A stretch of DNA of 22,126 nt from an uncultured Angelakisella sp. (GCA_910585535.1 CAJUFK010000047.1:1-22126); one strand, 5' to 3'; positions 7,196-13,939 are shown, numbered from the stretch's first letter. Notes: generated from the sequence alone by a model not told the origin. Program-made: numbers and translations.

Positions 7196-8011
7196 TTAGA
7201 ACCTCCTCGTTTCATTCTCTGGGGCGCGCATCGTCCGCAGCAGAAAGTTGGCGATCTCCTCCACCTGGGCTTTGTCCCGGCCAGCCACGGTGAAGTTCAG
7301 GGCCCAGGTGGTGTCCAGGTGGACCGCCAGGTCCTCTCCCATCAGGCAGTGGTGGGTGTCGTCGCTGAACCACAGGGGTTCCAGGGGGTAGGGGTCCAGG
7401 AAGGGACGGGCCGTCTCCATCCGCTCCCGGGGCGTTCCCCCCAGGGGATCCCTGGCATAGCCCGGCAGATGCCGGCGAAGGAACCAGTCGGCGTCCAGCT
7501 TGGAGGAGCCGTCTGCGATGCGGCAAAGAAAGCCGTCCCATACCAGCTGCTGGAAGGCCATCTGGAACAGATAGTTTTGGAAACTGCCGGAGTGAAGGTC
7601 CCGGGCGAAGAGGAAAACCGGAGGATCCTCCCCGCCGGAGTCCAAATCCAGGTATAGATCCGATTCGGTCCAGTGGGTGGAAAAAAGGAGGAACCGCCGG
7701 GGGTCTGGCTCGTCGGAAAACTCCTGGAAAGCCTCCAGGGGGTCGCCCTTCTCCATCAAAGCGGGGAGATCCACCTGGGAATAGCCGTCCCACGCCTTCT
7801 CCAAAAGACCGCCGTCCCCGTTCCCGGCCCGCTCCAGAAAAAGCCGGTAGGCCAGGGGAAGGCGGGGGGCGTGGGCAGCCAGGCGGTAGGCTTCGATCTC
7901 CTCCGGGCTGGCGGGCTTTAGGGTTTCGCTCCAGCCGGGGGAGATCCGTTCCATGGCGACGGAAAGGCGGTCCATCATGGTGTCCAGGCCGCCGTTGGGA
8001 AAAAGTTCCAT
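7196..8011 (-). CDS. SUKH (SMI1/KNR4)-like protein
   Basis: This 271-residue soluble protein has an N-terminal segment with SPEEIEAYRLAAHAPRLPLA followed by YRLFLERAGNGDGG (about 34-67), which matches the start of SMI1/KNR4 (SUKH) domains. Middle parts (FLLFSTHWTESDLYLDLDSG; PPVFLFARDLHSGSFQNYLF) fit the strand pattern of that fold. The C-terminal third is unassigned. SUKH proteins include immunity proteins against contact-dependent toxins, but many are stand-alone housekeeping proteins, and no toxin gene is nearby. ATG 8011 follows GGAGG at 7-base spacing. It is transcribed from 8037-8065 with the small cysteine protein downstream. Confidence 0.65.
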   Translation of the reverse strand: MELFPNGGLDTMMDRLSVAMERISPGWSETLKPASPEEIEAYRLAAHAPRLPLAYRLFLERAGNGDGGLLEKAWDGYSQVDLPALMEKGDPLEAFQEFSDEPDPRRFLLFSTHWTESDLYLDLDSGGEDPPVFLFARDLHSGSFQNYLFQMAFQQLVWDGFLCRIADGSSKLDADWFLRRHLPGYARDPLGGTPRERMETARPFLDPYPLEPLWFSDDTHHCLMGEDLAVHLDTTWALNFTVAGRDKAQVEEIANFLLRTMRAPENETRRF

Positions 8012-8036
8012 TCCAGCACCTCCAATCTTATGTTCT

Positions 8037-8065
8037 ATTATAGCGAATTATGCCGGGGGGTTCAA
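8037..8065 (-). promoter_or_regulatory. promoter of the SUKH-like operon, overlapped by a hairpin
   Basis: Minus strand TTGAAC (8060-8065), a 17-base spacer and perfect TATAAT (8037-8042). The -35 half lies inside a GC-rich inverted repeat (about 8052-8076) that could also act as a stop for transcription arriving from the right. Confidence 0.75.
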
Positions 8066-8129
8066 CCCTCCCCGGCGCTCCGCGCCTAATGGTTGTGCCT
8101 GGAGTCCCAACAAGTACAGGGCGGAATGA

Positions 8130-8349
8130 TGTAACGCCCCCTGCCAGGAGAATTGGGATAGGATCCACAACGACAAGGAATACAGACAGACCCAGGAACT
8201 GATGATGTACTGTGTTTGACGGCCTGCGGGAGCGCGTCCTGGCGGCACTGGAGCCGGAGGATGCCCCTGAAGGAGAGTGGTCCAATTGCGGATATTTACC
8301 GCCGCAGGGAGGCGCCGCGTCCGAAGGGCCGCCTGACGGCGGCCTTTAG
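8130..8349 (+). pseudogene. unrecognised gene fragment with one frameshift
   Basis: Bases 8130-8219 read a frame containing NWDRIHNDKEYRQTQELMMY and ending in TGA. One frame over, from 8212, the sequence continues FDGLRERVLAALEPEDAPEG and on to a stop at 8347. The two pieces join smoothly at YCV/FDGL, which suggests one protein broken by a single-base indel at about 8213. There is no ribosome binding site or clear start. I do not recognise the family. The composition is coding-like (charged, amphipathic helix then Pro/Gly-rich tail). It abuts the hairpin array. Confidence 0.3.
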
Positions 8350-8357
8350 TGGTCACG

Positions 8358-8591
8358 GACCGAGGGGGCGAGGCCCCTTGGTCCTGTTACTGGGTCCATC
8401 CGCGCAAAACACCCCACCGGGGTGTATTTGCGGGGGAGGTCTTACTAAGGCGGTAGCCTTCTACTTTCTTTTTCTATCGCAAAAAGAAAGTAGCAAAGAA
8501 AAATGCTCACTCCGTATAAGAGTATTTCGCCCTCTGCGGAGGGCGACCAGGGACGCTGTCCCTGGACTCTGCCACCTTTTGAAAAAGGTGG
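8358..8591. repeat. array of seven nested hairpins, probable dispersed repeat element
   Basis: Seven inverted repeats follow each other: 8358-8383; 8403-8415 with 8419-8432; AAGGC/GCCTT 8447-8460; a perfect 13-bp stem CTACTTTCTTTTT (8461-8473) with 8481-8493; TCGCCCTC (8527-8534) with 8539-8546; CCAGGGAC (8547-8554) with 8558-8565; CCACCTTTT (8572-8580) with 8583-8591. Loops are 2-7 bases in most. No supported gene lies in 8350-8668. Similar hairpin strings occur in intergenic DNA of Clostridia as I recall, so this is probably a copy of a dispersed noncoding element. Confidence 0.6.
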
Positions 8592-8668
8592 ACGAAAACT
8601 TTACTTGGCTCGATTGCCAGCTTGTGCTTTAATAAACGCGGTTTGTCTACTCCTCCTGAAGCGCGGGG

Positions 8669-8697
8669 TTGAAAAATGGCTGGGAATATGGTATCCT
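8669..8697 (+). promoter_or_regulatory. promoter of the RNHCP leader
   Basis: TTGAAA (8669-8674), a 17-base spacer and TATCCT (8692-8697). It gives a leader of roughly 145 bases before the RNHCP start codon. Confidence 0.6.
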
Positions 8698-8742
8698 AAA
8701 AACTGCCCAGGGAAGCTAAGACTGAAAAGAAAGGAACCGCGT

Positions 8743-8778
8743 ATGAAAACACGCACAAGCTTGGCAATTGTCTCCTGA
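8743..8778 (+). CDS. 11-residue leader peptide (upstream ORF)
   Basis: ATG at 8743 follows AAGGAA at 6-base spacing and encodes MKTRTSLAIVS. The stop codon TGA (8776-8778) touches the first base of the next hairpin, so a ribosome finishing this peptide would sit on that hairpin's left arm. No run of a single amino acid points to classical attenuation by one aminoacyl-tRNA. Confidence 0.45.
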   Translation: MKTRTSLAIVS

Positions 8779-8841
8779 CCGGGAGGTCGGGAAACAATAA
8801 CCAACCTCTCGGTATAAAGCAATATAATTTATACCAGGAGG
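8778..8841 (+). promoter_or_regulatory. competing leader hairpins before the RNHCP ribosome binding site
   Basis: Arm 1 (8778-8790) pairs with arm 2 (8801-8813) over 13 bp including two G-U pairs. A second, perfect 8-bp stem GGTATAAA (8811-8818) with TTTATACC (8828-8835) ends exactly at the Shine-Dalgarno AGGAGG (8836-8841). The two stems share bases 8811-8813, so they compete at the edge. The CCTC inside arm 2 (8805-8808) could alternatively pair with GAGG of the ribosome binding site. Confidence 0.45.
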
Positions 8842-8849
8842 ATTTTACC

Positions 8850-9263
8850 TTGAAACGAGAAACCAAAAAACGATCCTTTGAAAAAGGATACTACAAGACG
8901 AACCCCTGCAAGGAGGTCTTCACCTGTAAGGTCTGCGGGTGGCTGGTCACCCCGGAGGGAGCCGGAAGCGGCCACCGGAACCACTGTCCCAACTGCCTTT
9001 CCAGCCTCCACCTGGATAACGAGCCAGGGGATCGTCAGGCGGACTGCGGCGGCATCATGGATCCGGTGGCGGTATGGGTCCGCAAGGGTGGGGAGTGGGC
9101 CGTCATCCACCGGTGCCGCCGGTGCGGGGCCCTCCATTCCAACCGGGTGGCCGGGGACGACAACCCCCTAAAGCTTCTGTCCATCGCCCTGGCCCCCCTG
9201 GCCGCGCCCCCTTTCCCGGTGGAGCATATCCAGGAGATCGCCCAGCTGATGGCAGACAGGTAG
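8850..9263 (+). CDS. RNHCP domain zinc-binding protein
   Basis: The 137-residue protein carries the signature that names the RNHCP family: R43-N-H-C-P-N-C49. Two further CxxC pairs, C26-K-V-C29 and C89-R-R-C92, make it a probable two-site zinc-ribbon protein; the pairs at 26/29 and 46/49 would form one ribbon. The N-terminus is lysine/arginine-rich, suggesting nucleic-acid binding. The function of the family is not established to my knowledge. Start TTG 8850 lies 8 bases after AGGAGG, a strong site compensating for the weak start codon. It is monocistronic, with a structured leader upstream and a strong terminator downstream. Confidence 0.88.
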   Translation: MKRETKKRSFEKGYYKTNPCKEVFTCKVCGWLVTPEGAGSGHRNHCPNCLSSLHLDNEPGDRQADCGGIMDPVAVWVRKGGEWAVIHRCRRCGALHSNRVAGDDNPLKLLSIALAPLAAPPFPVEHIQEIAQLMADR

Positions 9264-9289
9264 ATCGGGGCCCATTGCAAAAGGAATAA

Positions 9290-9332
9290 AAAGGAAGCGG
9301 CGGAGATCCCACAAATCTCCGCCGCTTCCTTT
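9290..9332. terminator. bidirectional terminator between RNHCP gene and yqfD
   Basis: Perfect 18-bp stem (9290-9307 with 9315-9332) and a 7-base loop. The arms begin and end in A/T runs, usable on both strands for the convergent genes. Confidence 0.9.
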
Positions 9333-9346
9333 CGCTGTTTTCGGCC

Positions 9347-10570
9347 TTACGGAACCGCCTCTGTTCCCGGCGGCGGCTCCAGCCCCGGTATTTCTTCCCC
9401 GGTGAGGATCTCCTTCTCCTCCCCAATATCCTCTTCGCAAAGGTATACCCCCTCCAGCACGAACCGGTCGCCCATCTCCCGTCCGGTTAATTCGCGCTGG
9501 AGAATGGTCATCCCGGCGAATTCCCGTTTCTCCAGCGCCTCCAGCTCCTTTTGCGCCTTTTCCCGCGCCTCCTCCGGGCCGATCTGCCGGCTGCTTTCGT
9601 CTAAAAGGAAATAGTTTTCCCTGCTCCAGGTAATGGGCGCCAGCTTGCTGATAACCGGGATTGGAAAGGTCGCCCGCTCCGCTTTGTAGGGCCCTTCCAG
9701 GGGACGGCCCCAGAACAGCGGCAGCTGCACCGACAGAATGTTGAGGTACCGCCGCACCATAATCCCCCGAAGCTGGTATTCCGTTTGGTTGTACGGAACC
9801 TCTACCCGAAGCTCCTCCCGGCTTTGGGCCAAAATCTTCCCCCTGGCGTGGACGGTGCGGCTGCGCCCCTTTTTATCCTCCATAATGCCGCTGACCAGGA
9901 TCTCTCCTGTGTCCACCGAATCCCCGATCTTCACCGTAGGCTGTCCGTTGTACACCTCCAGATAGGTGATAAATCCGGGCTTTGCCGCCACCACGTTGTG
10001 GGGCACCCGGTCATCCACCCGCTCCGGAGGCACCACCCGCTCCATAATCTCCACCACCGCACGGCTTCCCCGAAGATTCACCGCCACCCAGGCGGCTTTA
10101 TCCAGGCGGATCAGGAGCCGGCGCTCCACCTCCCGGGCATCGATGTCCCGGCGAAGGACCCCCTTACGGACCCCCAGCTCCTCCAGGGCGGCCCGGACCT
10201 CTTCCTCCGGGATGGTCTGGAGTCCTTCAATCTCGATCTGCCAAAGGAAGCACCCCAGGACCATCATCCCCACCAGGACCAGCGCCGCACCGGCAAAGAG
10301 CCCCGTCCGTTTGCGGTATCTTCGCAGAAGCACCGGCGCGCCCCCCTGGCGGCCAGGCTCCAGGACCACCCCCGCTTTTTGAGCCAGCTCCGGCAGACGG
10401 CGGCTTCCGGTCAAGGTGGTGCAGGCGGTGTACCGGTTTCCCTCCCGGCGGCCTTCCCAAACCGGGACCCGGTTTTGGGCGCAAAGATTGATGAACCGCT
10501 CCAGAAAGCCGTCCCGAATGGAGAACCGCACCGTTCCCCGGAAAAACCGGATGATACTGATAACCGACAT
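9347..10570 (-). CDS. yqfD: sporulation protein YqfD
   Basis: This 407-residue membrane protein matches YqfD of endospore formers, a mother-cell sporulation protein. The N-terminal cytoplasmic region starts MSVISIIRFFRGTVRF. A single membrane helix spans about 90-110, followed at once by IEIEGLQTIPEEEVRAALEE, a FtsQ/POTRA-like start of the outer region, and the conserved VNLRGSRAVVEIMERVVPP segment. Length is typical. ATG 10570 follows a G-rich ribosome binding site and lies 44 bases after yqfC, giving the conserved yqfC-yqfD order. In Bacillus the cluster usually continues with phoH and ybeY; here a strong terminator follows instead, so the cluster has been split. Confidence 0.93.
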   Translation of the reverse strand: MSVISIIRFFRGTVRFSIRDGFLERFINLCAQNRVPVWEGRREGNRYTACTTLTGSRRLPELAQKAGVVLEPGRQGGAPVLLRRYRKRTGLFAGAALVLVGMMVLGCFLWQIEIEGLQTIPEEEVRAALEELGVRKGVLRRDIDAREVERRLLIRLDKAAWVAVNLRGSRAVVEIMERVVPPERVDDRVPHNVVAAKPGFITYLEVYNGQPTVKIGDSVDTGEILVSGIMEDKKGRSRTVHARGKILAQSREELRVEVPYNQTEYQLRGIMVRRYLNILSVQLPLFWGRPLEGPYKAERATFPIPVISKLAPITWSRENYFLLDESSRQIGPEEAREKAQKELEALEKREFAGMTILQRELTGREMGDRFVLEGVYLCEEDIGEEKEILTGEEIPGLEPPPGTEAVP

Positions 10571-10614
10571 GGATCCGCTCCCCCCTTCCCATCTGTCCGA
10601 ACCGGCCGGAGCCC

Positions 10615-10932
10615 TTAACTGTATTCCAGCGAAAGGATGGTTCCCTCTACAATGGCGCTGGAATCGGTAAGGGCCCGGATCTCCAGCCCTGTCCCGGTAA
10701 ATTTCAGGATCAGCCTGGGGGTGGAAAGGCGGATGCAGCTATCGGAATATTCAATGATCCCCTTGCAGCCGTCCACCACCGCCTGGCGGTTTCCCAGAAG
10801 CTCCACCCGCGCCTGGGAGAGAAAAGCAGTGGCGGGCTCCTCCAAACTTTTGGTAAGGAGGAAGGGCCTCTTTCCCCCTGTCTGTCTGCCCGCCGGAACG
10901 GTTTGTTTCCTTGTCTTTTTCCGCTGCGCCAT
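10615..10932 (-). CDS. yqfC: sporulation protein YqfC (YabP family)
   Basis: This 105-residue protein has a basic N-terminal third and a C-terminal YabP/YqfC domain: RVELLGNRQAVVDGCKGIIE, then a strand ending RLILKFTGTGLEIRAL and an IVEGTILSLEY finish. The order and size fit YqfC, made in the mother cell under sigma-E in Bacillus and co-transcribed with yqfD. ATG 10932 follows GGGGTGAT. It diverges from spoVV across about 100 bases holding sigma-E-like motifs and a palindrome. Confidence 0.9.
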   Translation of the reverse strand: MAQRKKTRKQTVPAGRQTGGKRPFLLTKSLEEPATAFLSQARVELLGNRQAVVDGCKGIIEYSDSCIRLSTPRLILKFTGTGLEIRALTDSSAIVEGTILSLEYS

Positions 10933-10949
10933 GCCATCACCCCGCTGTC

Positions 10950-10978
10950 ATTCTATGCGAAGGGCAGGGGGTTTCATA
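10950..10978 (-). promoter_or_regulatory. candidate sigma-E promoter of yqfC-yqfD
   Basis: Minus strand CATAGAAT (10950-10957) resembles the sigma-E -10 element CATACAAT, with a weak TATGAA -35 (10973-10978) at 15-base spacing. No sigma-A -10 is visible. The predicted transcript start would fall only about 10 bases before the ATG, which is tight. Confidence 0.3.
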
Positions 10979-10994
10979 CGGAAAAATTTTTCCG
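10979..10994. repeat. 16-base palindrome between divergent sporulation genes
   Basis: CGGAAAAATTTTTCCG is a perfect palindrome lying between the candidate -10 of yqfC (minus) and a CATAGAGAT motif (11002-11010, plus) upstream of spoVV. It could be an operator shared by both genes. Confidence 0.45.
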
Positions 10995-11032
10995 CTCCCC
11001 TCATAGAGATAGGAAGGAAGGGGGTATCCGGG

Positions 11033-12124
11033 ATGAAAAAGGTTTTGGGGACATGGTTTTTGGCGGCGGGCTGTGCAGGGGCAGCCTGGGCGCTGCTGTT
11101 CTATTCTCCCCTGGCAGGGGAGGGGATCCGCCAGGGGCTGACGGTGTGCGTTTCGGTGATGATCCCTTCCCTCTTTCCCTTCCTCATCCTTTCGGATTTT
11201 GTGGCCCGCACCCGGTTGGGGCGGATGCTGGAGGGCCCTTTGGGAGGGGTGGCAGAACGGCTTTACCGCTGCCCCCGTGCCTTGGCCCCCGCCATCCTGA
11301 TGAGTTGGATGGGAGGCTACCCCGCCGGGGCCAGGGTGCTGGCGGGGATGGTGGAGCGGGGCGTCCTCACCCGGGAGGAGGCGGGCCGGGCGCTGACCTT
11401 CTGTGTCAACAGCGGCCCCGCCTTTCTGGTGGCGGTGGTGGGGGCCGGGGTGTTCGGCGCGCCGGGGTGGGGGCTGTTTCTCTTTGGCTGCCAGCTGCTG
11501 GCAGGGCTTCTTACCGGGCGGATCCTCTGCCGGGGATTCCGGTGGCGGCGCCTGCCGCCTGCCGGGGAGCAGGGCTGTCTTCCCCCTGCCGCCGGCTTTG
11601 TAGGGGCGGTGTCCTCGGCCACGGCGGGGATGCTCTCCATCTGCGCCTTTGTGCTGGTGTTTTCTGCCCTCTGCCGGCTTTTGGCGGGATGGGGGCTGTT
11701 AGCAGCCTGGGGGGAACGTCTTTCCCGGCTGGCAGGGGGGCTCCTCACCCCCCAGGGGGCGGTCTGCCTCCTTACGGGACTGCTGGAGATCGGCGGGGGC
11801 TGCGCCTTGGCCCAGGGGCTTCCCCCGGGCCAAGGGGCTTTGGTGCTGCCGTTTCTGCTTTCCTTCTCTTCCCTTTCGGTTATTGGCCAGCTGGCCGCCT
11901 GTTTTGGGGAGGCAGGGCCGGATGCGGGGCTGCTGATTCGCTCCCGGATCCTTCACGGGATCTTTACCTTTCTTCTTGCCGCGCCGGTTTTATGGGGGAG
12001 GTTTTCCACGGCCCAAGCCATGACCGGCCAGCCGGTGCTGGCGCCGGGAAACGGCGGCTTGCTTGGGGCTCTTTGCATCATGGCAATGGTGACGATCCTC
12101 TGCACGGCGGTGGATGGCGGTTAA
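11033..12124 (+). CDS. spoVV: sporulation integral membrane protein SpoVV (YlbJ)
   Basis: This 363-residue, very hydrophobic protein with about 8-10 membrane segments matches YlbJ/SpoVV, a nucleoside-transporter-like (Gate domain) protein. In Bacillus it is needed to move dipicolinic acid from mother cell to forespore. Family marks are VMIPSLFPFLILSDF near residue 45, the PAILMSWMGGYPAGAR loop (about 87-102) and the FCVNSGPAFLV repeat-like segment (about 123-133), plus GAVSSATAGMLSICAF later. ATG 11033 follows GGAAGGGGG; open frame upstream of it is not conserved-looking. The stop TAA (12122-12124) overlaps the stop of the convergent vWA gene. Confidence 0.88.
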   Translation: MKKVLGTWFLAAGCAGAAWALLFYSPLAGEGIRQGLTVCVSVMIPSLFPFLILSDFVARTRLGRMLEGPLGGVAERLYRCPRALAPAILMSWMGGYPAGARVLAGMVERGVLTREEAGRALTFCVNSGPAFLVAVVGAGVFGAPGWGLFLFGCQLLAGLLTGRILCRGFRWRRLPPAGEQGCLPPAAGFVGAVSSATAGMLSICAFVLVFSALCRLLAGWGLLAAWGERLSRLAGGLLTPQGAVCLLTGLLEIGGGCALAQGLPPGQGALVLPFLLSFSSLSVIGQLAACFGEAGPDAGLLIRSRILHGIFTFLLAAPVLWGRFSTAQAMTGQPVLAPGNGGLLGALCIMAMVTILCTAVDGG

Positions 12125-12765
12125 GCGCGCCTTCCCCGCGCCTTCATATCCTTGCGGATGGCCTCCAGCGGAGCCCCGGGAACAGCCCCTGTTTCCCGGA
12201 AGGCGGCGACGGTTTCGCTCATCATCTGGAAGTTCAGCGCCGTACCGGCCCCGTCGGGGACATAGTCCACAGCGCGGTCCCGAGAGATGCCAAGCCGCCC
12301 CGCAGTTTCCACCGCGTCAAGATTCGCCCCCAGGAAGACGAACTCCCAGCCGTACTTTTCTTTTTCCAGCTGGATCATTCCTTTGACCTTGTCAGAGGAA
12401 TACTCCTGACTGGCGTTTTCCTGCCCGTCTGTTATGATGACAAACAGGACGCGGTCCGCCCGGTACTCCTTAGCGGTATTTTTCTGAACGCTGACCAGCT
12501 TTTGCACCGTCCTGCCTATGGCATCCAGCAGCGCCGTGGTACCGCCCACCTGGTATTCCTTTTCGGTCATGGGACTGACCGCCCGGATGTCGATGCGGTC
12601 GTGGAGCAGCTCATAGCGGTTGTCAAAGAGAACGGTGGTGATCCGGCACTCCCCGTCCAGCTCCTTCTGCTTCTGGAGCATCGAGTTGAAACCGCCGATG
12701 GTGTCCTGTTCCAGCCCGTGCATGGAACCGCTTTTGTCCAGGATAAAGACCAGCTCTGTTTTCAT
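12121..12765 (-). CDS. von Willebrand factor A domain protein
   Basis: The 214-residue protein is one vWA domain with a complete MIDAS metal site: D10-K-S12-G-S14, a threonine in GGTT (74-77) and D113 in ITDGQE. VLFVIITDG is the central strand. Such small vWA proteins are common partners of stress or phage-response operons, where they bind other proteins through the metal. It follows the macro-domain gene in the same direction with a 111-base gap. ATG 12765 uses GGAGG at 12774-12778, which lies inside a 14-bp inverted repeat, so translation from read-through mRNA may be blocked. A TATAAT in the loop of that repeat gives it a private promoter. Confidence 0.88.
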   Translation of the reverse strand: MKTELVFILDKSGSMHGLEQDTIGGFNSMLQKQKELDGECRITTVLFDNRYELLHDRIDIRAVSPMTEKEYQVGGTTALLDAIGRTVQKLVSVQKNTAKEYRADRVLFVIITDGQENASQEYSSDKVKGMIQLEKEKYGWEFVFLGANLDAVETAGRLGISRDRAVDYVPDGAGTALNFQMMSETVAAFRETGAVPGAPLEAIRKDMKARGRRA

Positions 12766-12768
12766 AAT

Positions 12769-12820
12769 AAAAACCTCCTGTGTTGTGATGGCTTCATTAT
12801 AGCCTGCACAGGAGGTTTTT
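12769..12820 (-). promoter_or_regulatory. inverted repeat enclosing a TATAAT and the vWA ribosome binding site
   Basis: AAAAACCTCCTGTG (12769-12782) and CACAGGAGGTTTTT (12807-12820) are perfect 14-base inverted repeats. On the minus strand the promoter-proximal arm (12807-12820) precedes TATAAT (12796-12801) and the other arm carries the Shine-Dalgarno GGAGG. No good -35 lies 17 bases upstream. In a transcript from the macro gene the arms would pair, hiding the ribosome binding site or ending transcription at the T-run. A transcript begun at the internal TATAAT would lack the upstream arm. Confidence 0.6.
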
Positions 12821-12822
12821 CG

Positions 12823-12839
12823 GTCGCTTTCAAAGCGAC
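12823..12839. repeat. 17-base palindrome upstream of the vWA promoter
   Basis: GTCGCTTT-C-AAAGCGAC is perfectly symmetric and adjoins the upstream arm of the inverted repeat. It is a candidate operator, possibly for the HTH-like tail of the macro protein (inference), or a hairpin at the 3' end of the macro mRNA. Confidence 0.45.
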
Positions 12840-12876
12840 AAGTCTTTCCCGGCGTCCTGGGGCTTGGAGCGGCGCC

Positions 12877-13875
12877 TTACATCCCCAGCAGCGGCTGGTC
12901 ATACTGGAACAGAACCTCGTTCATTTCAAAGATGTTGTACTTTTTGTTGACGATGAAATACTCCACAATGACATCGAACTTGCTGGCGTGGGACAGGGCG
13001 TACCCCGCCCGTTCCAGGAGATCGTCCGTTTCCTCCAGCGTCAGCTCCAAAGCGATGGCCAGGGCCAGAATGGTGGGCTTTTTCGGGGTGTAGCCCTTGC
13101 CGGTGCGGATCTTGGAGAAGAGCTTGCGGTCGATGTTGGCCCGCTTGTAGACCTCGACGTCGGTTTTGCCCTTTTGGTCGATGAGTTTCAGCAGGGTGTC
13201 GGAAAAGGGCTCGTCCAGGTTTTTGACCAGGTCATCCAGGCCCTGACTCGGCGCCGCCCCTGCCACGGCCATCATGGGAAGGGCCTGCCCCAGGGCCTCC
13301 TTCTCCACCTGGAGAAGCACCCGCTGTTTGGCCTGGCGGGTCTCAACAAAATGCTGGTCGATGTAATGCTCCACATCCCCCAGCAGGGCCTTGCTGATTT
13401 GGAAGGACGACTTGTCAAAGACGGTTAGAAAGACCTCCATTTCATGGCCCTTCAGGAACTCTTCAATGGCGGTTCGGGCTACCTCCAGGGCCTCGTCCTT
13501 GGGATAGCCGTAGATCCCGCTGGAGATCAGGGGAAAGGCGATGCTCTTACAGCCGTGTTCCTCCGCCAGCCGCAGGGATTCTTGGTAGGCCGAGCAAAGG
13601 AGCGCCCGGCTCTCTTCCTTATCCCAACGGCGGTAAACCGGCCCGGCGGCGTGGATGACATACTTTGCCGGCAGGGAGAACCCCGGCGTAATAGCGGCCT
13701 TTCCCGTTTGGATGGGGGAGACCTTGTTACAGGCCGCCTGGAGCGCCTCCGCACCCGCCGCTTTGAAGATGGCCCCGCAGACGCCGCCCCCCATTTGCAG
13801 ATCTTTGTTGGCGGCATTGACGATGGCGTCAACGGCCATCCTTGTGATGTCCTCCCGGATGATGGTCAGGGGCAT
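12877..13875 (-). CDS. macro domain (ADP-ribose-binding) protein fused to an HTH-like domain
   Basis: Residues 1 to about 165 form a macro domain: IVNAANKDLQMGGGVCGAIF (18-37) contains the NAAN and glycine-rich loops, and FPLISSGIYGYP (114-125) is the second ligand loop. Macro domains bind or remove ADP-ribose. A linker leads to a C-terminal domain (about 220-332) with helices like EPFSDTLLKLIDQKGKTDVE, IDRKLFSKIRTGKGY and TILALAIALELTLEETDDLL, which has the look of an Xre-type helix-turn-helix module. I recall this macro-HTH combination in other Firmicutes. ATG 13875 follows GAGGTG. The vWA gene lies downstream. It may respond to ADP-ribosylation during toxin or phage attack; the HTH could regulate its own locus. 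The role is inferred. Confidence 0.85.
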   Translation of the reverse strand: MPLTIIREDITRMAVDAIVNAANKDLQMGGGVCGAIFKAAGAEALQAACNKVSPIQTGKAAITPGFSLPAKYVIHAAGPVYRRWDKEESRALLCSAYQESLRLAEEHGCKSIAFPLISSGIYGYPKDEALEVARTAIEEFLKGHEMEVFLTVFDKSSFQISKALLGDVEHYIDQHFVETRQAKQRVLLQVEKEALGQALPMMAVAGAAPSQGLDDLVKNLDEPFSDTLLKLIDQKGKTDVEVYKRANIDRKLFSKIRTGKGYTPKKPTILALAIALELTLEETDDLLERAGYALSHASKFDVIVEYFIVNKKYNIFEMNEVLFQYDQPLLGM

Positions 13876-13910
13876 GGTGTCACCTCGTTTACAAGTCTAT
13901 GGTGGTATCC

Positions 13911-13939
13911 ATTATATCAGCCCTTGGCAGAGAAAACAA
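13911..13939 (-). promoter_or_regulatory. promoter of the macro-domain gene
   Basis: Minus strand TTGTTT (13934-13939), a 17-base spacer and TATAAT (13911-13916) with an extended -10 TGA. The stretch from here to 14068 holds no supported gene. Confidence 0.75.

Noticed and set aside
8350..8600. CRISPR array in the hairpin string
   Set aside because: The repeats are inverted and differ from each other; there is no constant direct repeat with spacers and no cas gene.
10637..11032. N-terminal extension of spoVV
   Set aside because: Antisense to yqfC and low in hydrophobic residues; the ribosome site and membrane segments start at ATG 11033.
10903..13428. 841-codon plus-strand open frame across yqfC, spoVV, vWA and macro genes
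   Set aside because: It is a high-GC shadow: Gly/Pro/Arg-rich, no ribosome site, and it lies over four convincingly identified genes in other frames.
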